DNA of 31,020 nt from Synechococcus sp. MED850 (GTDB taxonomy: Bacteria > Cyanobacteriota > Cyanobacteriia > PCC-6307 > Cyanobiaceae), in contig PAEP01000001.1 of NCBI GenBank assembly GCA_002700765.1, positions 1-31,020 on the forward strand. Direction: 5' to 3'. The stretch's first letter is position 1. The number at the start of each line of letters is the position of its first letter. Positions 27,795-31,020 of this stretch are shown piece by piece. A program made the translations under genes and the position numbers. The notes beneath the pieces are model-generated. The model did no database searches. It saw nothing but the letters and a program-made list of their open reading frames with translations, and was not told where the DNA came from.

Positions 27795-28222
27795 CGGAGA
27801 CTCCGTGAACCACCCATCTCCACCACGATGCGCAGACGGGGTTCCCGACGGCACAGATCACTGAGAGCCAACAACTCTGAGCGGGAGAGCACCTGACCCT
27901 CGAGAAGCCAAAGAGCGACGGGTTCAGTGCCGACGAGCAGATCTCCCAGCTGTGGCACGACCTCCTGAACCTCTCCCACAGCAGCGCCACGTCCAACACT
28001 GTGATGGCCCAAATGAGGCGGGCGAATGCCGTGTTTGCGGGTGAGGAAGACTTCAGGATCGCCCAGCCCTCGAGCAGAACTGAGACGGGTGCGGTACCCA
28101 GCGCCTCGAAGCCGTCGCAGAAGACGGGTCTCTGCACCTCCCTCCAAGGGGGCATGAACAGCCAGACAGCCGTGAGCTTCAAGGTCCCGACGGAATCCTC
28201 GACCAGTGAGAAGCAGCGGCAT
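27761..28222 (-). CDS. ndhN: NAD(P)H-quinone oxidoreductase subunit N
   Basis: NdhN is a cyanobacterial/plastid-specific subunit of the stromal or cytoplasmic arm of NDH-1, which accepts electrons from ferredoxin in cyclic flow and respiration. The 153-residue protein starts at ATG 28222 ([19 protein letters not shown]) and contains the family blocks [41 protein letters not shown] and [23 protein letters not shown] ribosome-binding site AGAGG lies about 10 bases upstream. It leads the minus-strand operon ndhN - ldpA - ycf45-like gene and is divergent from the ribosomal operon. Confidence 0.94.
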   Translation of the reverse strand: MPLLLTGRGFRRDLEAHGCLAVHAPLEGGAETRLLRRLRGAGYRTRLSSARGLGDPEVFLTRKHGIRPPHLGHHSVGRGAAVGEVQEVVPQLGDLLVGTEPVALWLLEGQVLSRSELLALSDLCRREPRLRIVVEMGGSRSLRWQPLRDLLSS

Positions 28223-28261
28223 GGCGAGACAACCTCTAACGAGAGTCTGGCAGCAGAACGA

Positions 28262-28344
28262 TGGAGGCCCGGACCCAAAGAGGCTGTGGTGTATGGTTTT
28301 CCTTTGTTCTGCTGTTCTGTGCCCGTCCGCTAGCCGGGCCTCCA
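28262..28344. repeat. Inverted repeat, 11-bp arms, upstream of rplC
   Basis: Arms TGGAGGCCCGG (28262-28272) and CCGGGCCTCCA (28334-28344) are perfect reverse complements separated by 61 bases. If transcribed, they would close a long-range stem around the TATGG-containing core; if not, they could be a protein-binding pair. The function is unknown. Confidence 0.7.
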
Positions 28345-28393
28345 GACGACGGAACAGGTTCGGCGTTTGCGCCGGATCCCCAGGCCAGAGCAC

Positions 28394-28411
28394 TCGCTCT
28401 CCTTTGAGCGA
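28394..28411 (+). other. Hairpin in presumed rplC leader (1)
   Basis: TCGCTC (28394-28399) pairs with GAGCGA (28406-28411) around a 6-base pyrimidine-rich loop. There is no U-run, so it is not a simple terminator. It could be part of an untranslated leader structure. Confidence 0.4.
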
Positions 28412-28495
28412 ATGCCGGGAAACTGATTCACTCACCAAGTGTGTTGGTCAAGTCCCAGCCTCGCTGATTTGCTCGCTAGCCCCTGTTGAACCTTT

Positions 28496-28512
28496 TCTTC
28501 GTCCCGCGAAGA
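28496..28512 (+). other. Hairpin in presumed rplC leader (2)
   Basis: TCTTCG (28496-28501) pairs with CGAAGA (28507-28512) around the loop TCCCG, about 100 bases upstream of the rplC start. There is no U-run after it. Confidence 0.4.
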
Positions 28513-28609
28513 CCAGCGTTCACATCGCGACTGCGTCATTTCAATCAGCACGCCTTGCACCATCCGGGACACCGGCTGGTGATTGTCCAGCTGGCGCTCT
28601 TCACCTCCC

Positions 28610-29266
28610 ATGTCCATCGGCATTCTCGGGAAGAAGTTGGGTATGTCCCAATTCTTCGACGAGCAGGGCAGAGCCGTCCCCGTCACCTTGATCGAGGCCG
28701 GTCCCTGTCGCATCACCCAACTCAAAACAAACGACACCGACGGTTACGCCGCGGTTCAGATCGGCTTCGGCGAAACCCGCGAGAAGTTGATCAACAAGCC
28801 TGCCAAGGGGCATCTCTCCAAATCAGGCGACGATCTTCTGCGCCACTTGCGCGAATACCGCGTCGAGGCCACTGATGGCCTGGAACTTGGAAGCGCCATC
28901 ACCGTTGGCGATTTCGAAACCGGTCAGAAGGTTGATGTCAGTGGCGACACCATGGGTCGTGGTTTCGCGGGATATCAGAAGCGCCACGGCTTCAGCCGCG
29001 GTCCGATGAGCCACGGTTCGAAGAACCACCGTGAACCTGGATCCACCGGCGCCGGAACCACCCCGGGCCGCATTTATCCGGGCAAACGGATGGCCGGCCG
29101 TTTCGGTGGCAAGAAGACCACCACGCGTGGACTGACGATTCTGAAGATCGACAGCGACCGCAATCTTCTTGTGGTGAAGGGTTCAGTCCCAGGCAAGCCG
29201 GGAGCCCTGCTCAACATCCGTCCCGCAAAGCGGGTGGGCGCCAAGCCCGCCATTGGAGGTAAGTGA
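28610..29266 (+). CDS. rplC: 50S ribosomal protein L3
   Basis: L3 is an early-assembling 23S rRNA-binding protein near the peptidyl transferase centre. The 218-residue protein starts at ATG 28610 ([16 protein letters not shown]) and carries the conserved extension [20 protein letters not shown], plus [21 protein letters not shown]. It opens the S10-type operon here; rpsJ, which leads the operon in E. coli, is absent from this position, as I expect for cyanobacteria. No clear ribosome-binding site precedes it. The stop overlaps the rplD start (TGATG). Confidence 0.98.
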   Translation: MSIGILGKKLGMSQFFDEQGRAVPVTLIEAGPCRITQLKTNDTDGYAAVQIGFGETREKLINKPAKGHLSKSGDDLLRHLREYRVEATDGLELGSAITVGDFETGQKVDVSGDTMGRGFAGYQKRHGFSRGPMSHGSKNHREPGSTGAGTTPGRIYPGKRMAGRFGGKKTTTRGLTILKIDSDRNLLVVKGSVPGKPGALLNIRPAKRVGAKPAIGGK

Positions 29267-29901
29267 TGGCAAGTTGCACCATTCATGACTGGCAGGGGAA
29301 AGAAGCCGGCAAGGCGACTCTCGACCTGAAGGTGGCCAAAGAATCCACCGCCAATGACCTGATGCATCGTGCGGTTCTGCGTCAGCAGGCCCACAGCCGG
29401 CAGGGGACGGCCTCCACGCTGACTCGCTCCGAGGTGCGTGGCGGTGGCCGCAAGCCCTACAAGCAGAAAGGCACTGGACGGGCCCGTCAGGGATCGATCC
29501 GTACCCCCCTGCGTCCGGGCGGCGGCATCGTCTTCGGTCCAAAGCCCCGCACGTACAACCTTGCGATGAATCGCAAGGAACGCCGCCTTGCCCTGCGCAC
29601 GGCACTGATGTCTCGCGTTGACGACATCAAGATCGTCAAGGGTTTCGCGGAGGGTCTCGAGGTTCCCAAGACCCGTGAGATCACCGATGCTCTCGGACGG
29701 CTTGGCATCAACGCTGACGCCAAGGTGCTGATTGTGCTCACAAACCCCGACGACGTTGTGCGCCGTTCCGTGCGCAACATCGAGAAGGTGAAGCTGATCG
29801 CTGCAGATCAGTTGAATGTCTTCGATCTGCTTCACGCCAACGCCCTGGTGCTGGGGGAGGAAGCTCTCGCAACAATTAAGGAGGTTTACGGCGATGACTG
29901 A
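29266..29901 (+). CDS. rplD: 50S ribosomal protein L4
   Basis: L4 binds 23S rRNA and its long loop lines the exit tunnel; in E. coli it also represses its own operon. The 211-residue protein begins [15 protein letters not shown] and contains the loop block [20 protein letters not shown] with [11 protein letters not shown] strong Shine-Dalgarno GGAGG (29255-29259) sits 6 bases before ATG 29266 and decides this start over the in-frame GTG at 29263. It overlaps rplC by one base and rplW by eight. Confidence 0.98.
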   Translation: MASCTIHDWQGKEAGKATLDLKVAKESTANDLMHRAVLRQQAHSRQGTASTLTRSEVRGGGRKPYKQKGTGRARQGSIRTPLRPGGGIVFGPKPRTYNLAMNRKERRLALRTALMSRVDDIKIVKGFAEGLEVPKTREITDALGRLGINADAKVLIVLTNPDDVVRRSVRNIEKVKLIAADQLNVFDLLHANALVLGEEALATIKEVYGDD

Positions 29902-30196
29902 GCGATTCCAGGGTCGTCTGGCGGATGTCATCCGCCGTCCACTCATCACCGAGAAAGCCACCCGGGCCCTCGAGTTCAACCAATACACCTTCGAGGTGGA
30001 TCACCGCGCCGCCAAGCCGGACATCAAGGCCGCCATCGAGCAGCTTTTTGATGTGAAGGTGACAGGCATCAGCACCATGAACCCTCCTCGGCGCAGCCGA
30101 CGGATGGGTCGCTTCGCCGGCAAGCGTGCCCAGGTGAAGAAAGCCGTGGTTCGCCTGGCGGAGGGCAACACGATCCAACTCTTCCCTGAGTCCTGA
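29894..30196 (+). CDS. rplW: 50S ribosomal protein L23
   Basis: L23 sits at the exit of the ribosomal tunnel and docks trigger factor and SRP. The 100-residue protein begins [20 protein letters not shown] and has the typical [17 protein letters not shown] block, then a basic segment [21 protein letters not shown]. The Shine-Dalgarno AAGGAGGT (29878-29885) lies 8 bases upstream of ATG 29894 and inside rplD. The frame opens earlier, at 29816, but that is a shadow of rplD. Confidence 0.98.
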   Translation: MTERFQGRLADVIRRPLITEKATRALEFNQYTFEVDHRAAKPDIKAAIEQLFDVKVTGISTMNPPRRSRRMGRFAGKRAQVKKAVVRLAEGNTIQLFPES

Positions 30197-30210
30197 GGGT
30201 CTGATTCGTT

Positions 30211-31020
30211 ATGGCAATCCGCAACTACCGCCCCTACACCCCCGGAACCCGCACCCGGGTGGTCACCGACTTCAGTGAGGTCACCGGCCGCAAGCCGGAG
30301 CGCACCCTTGTCGTGTCCAAGCACCGTCAAAAGGGTCGCAACAATCGCGGTGTGATCACCTGCCGCCACCGCGGTGGCGGTCACAAGCGCCTCTATCGCT
30401 TGGTGGACTTCCGCCGCAACAAGCCCGGCGTTCCCGCTAAGGTCGCCGCCATTCACTACGACCCCCATCGCAACGCCCGTCTAGCGCTGCTTTTCTACGC
30501 CGATGGAGAAAAGCGCTACATCCTGGCTCCTGCCGGGGTGCAGATCGGCCAGACCGTCATTTCGGGGCCAGAGGTCCCGATTGAAATCGGCAACGCCATG
30601 CCCTTATCGGCGGTGCCTCTCGGTTCGAGTGTCCACTGCGTTGAGCTCTACGCCGGCCGCGGTGGACAGATGGTACGCACCGCCGGCGCCAGTGCTCAGG
30701 TGATGGCGAAGGAGGGCGATTACGTCGCTCTGAAACTGCCTTCAACGGAGGTTCGTCTGATTCGCCGTGAGTGCTTCGCCACCCTCGGCGAGGTGGGCAA
30801 CTCAGAGGTGCGGAACACCAGCCTGGGGAAAGCCGGTCGTCGCCGCTGGCTGGGACGCCGTCCTCAGGTCCGCGGCAGTGTGATGAACCCCTGCGACCAC
30901 CCCCACGGTGGTGGTGAGGGGCGGGCACCGATCGGCCGTTCCGGCCCGGTGACCCCCTGGGGCAAACCCGCCCTCGGTCTCAAGACCCGCAAGCGGAACA
31001 AGCCCAGCAACCGATACGTG
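30211..31020 (+). CDS. rplB: 50S ribosomal protein L2, 3' end cut off by window
   Basis: L2 binds 23S rRNA and is needed for subunit association and peptidyl transfer. The frame opens at ATG 30211 ([18 protein letters not shown]) and stays open for 270 codons to the window edge; the family length is about 287, so roughly 17 residues are missing. Landmarks are [38 protein letters not shown] and the peptidyl-transferase-proximal loop [18 protein letters not shown], which holds the conserved histidine. It follows rplW by 14 bases. Confidence 0.97.
   Translation, partial: MAIRNYRPYTPGTRTRVVTDFSEVTGRKPERTLVVSKHRQKGRNNRGVITCRHRGGGHKRLYRLVDFRRNKPGVPAKVAAIHYDPHRNARLALLFYADGEKRYILAPAGVQIGQTVISGPEVPIEIGNAMPLSAVPLGSSVHCVELYAGRGGQMVRTAGASAQVMAKEGDYVALKLPSTEVRLIRRECFATLGEVGNSEVRNTSLGKAGRRRWLGRRPQVRGSVMNPCDHPHGGGEGRAPIGRSGPVTPWGKPALGLKTRKRNKPSNRYV

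Larger units (their letters stand above)
28223..28609. other. 387-base intergenic region between ndhN and rplC
   Basis: I find no coding region here on either strand. It must hold the ndhN promoter (minus) and the promoter and leader of the ribosomal operon (plus). Visible structure is an 11-bp inverted repeat (28262-28344) and two simple hairpins in the presumed rplC leader. A candidate plus-strand -10 (TATGGT, 28292-28297) lacks a good -35. The length is large for this compact genome, which fits a regulated leader. Confidence 0.7.

Noticed and set aside
27526..28278. Minus-strand 250-codon frame across ndhN and ldpA
   Set aside because: It is an alternative frame of the two real genes; the product is low-complexity Cys/Ser/Arg-rich with no family match.

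Overview
The window is GC-rich, densely packed bacterial chromosome that reads as core genome of a marine picocyanobacterium (Synechococcus/Cyanobium type). The lineage call rests on photosystem I PsaD, NDH-1 subunit N, the clock-input protein LdpA, a CAAD/CURT1-like membrane protein, a cyanobacterial-type glutamate-cysteine ligase, a CrtD-type carotenoid desaturase, a Ycf45-like ATPase, DUF2839 and DUF1815 proteins, and a recA promoter carrying a cyanobacterial LexA box. I see no insertion sequence, prophage, CRISPR array or toxin-antitoxin cassette. Genes overlap or sit a few bases apart almost throughout.

Layout. 1-11.4 kb: hemF (partial, minus strand), divergent from mrp, rodA and a histidine kinase; then a coupled series psaD - trpE - gshA - ppc - GNAT protein, closed by tRNA-Arg(CCG) on the minus strand. 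11.5-17.3 kb: recF and speD, convergent with larE; a tandem-duplicated corrinoid adenosyltransferase, convergent with an operon encoding a JAMM metalloprotease and an E1-like/rhodanese fusion; then a CAAD protein. 17.3-22.9 kb: fructosamine-kinase-like protein, divergent crtD, convergent tyrA, a decayed DinG-like helicase and two small cyanobacterial proteins. 22.9-28.2 kb, all minus strand: recA, a HAD hydrolase, tRNA-Gln(TTG), and the operon ndhN - ldpA - ycf45-like ATPase. 28.2-31 kb: a 387-base leader and the start of the ribosomal protein operon rplC - rplD - rplW - rplB (last gene cut by the window end).

How the genes fit together. Most are housekeeping: heme (hemF), photosynthetic electron flow (psaD, ndhN), anaplerotic carbon fixation (ppc), aromatic amino acids (trpE, tyrA), glutathione (gshA), carotenoids (crtD), polyamines (speD), cobalamin (CobO-like), DNA repair (recF, recA), cell elongation (rodA) and translation (rpl genes, tRNAs).

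The most interesting material is not a mobile system but enzymes with altered active sites or domain plans: a two-gene E1-rhodanese/JAMM operon resembling the sulfur-carrier activation and processing pair of mycobacteria, in which the E1 has lost all four zinc cysteines; a DinG-family protein that has lost its ATPase motifs; a histidine kinase with a decayed ATP-binding domain; an Mrp without its iron-sulfur CPxC motif; and a double P-loop corrinoid adenosyltransferase. Regulatory signals worth checking are the recA LexA box, a recA terminator embedded in the convergent gene's coding sequence, and a long-armed inverted repeat upstream of rplC.
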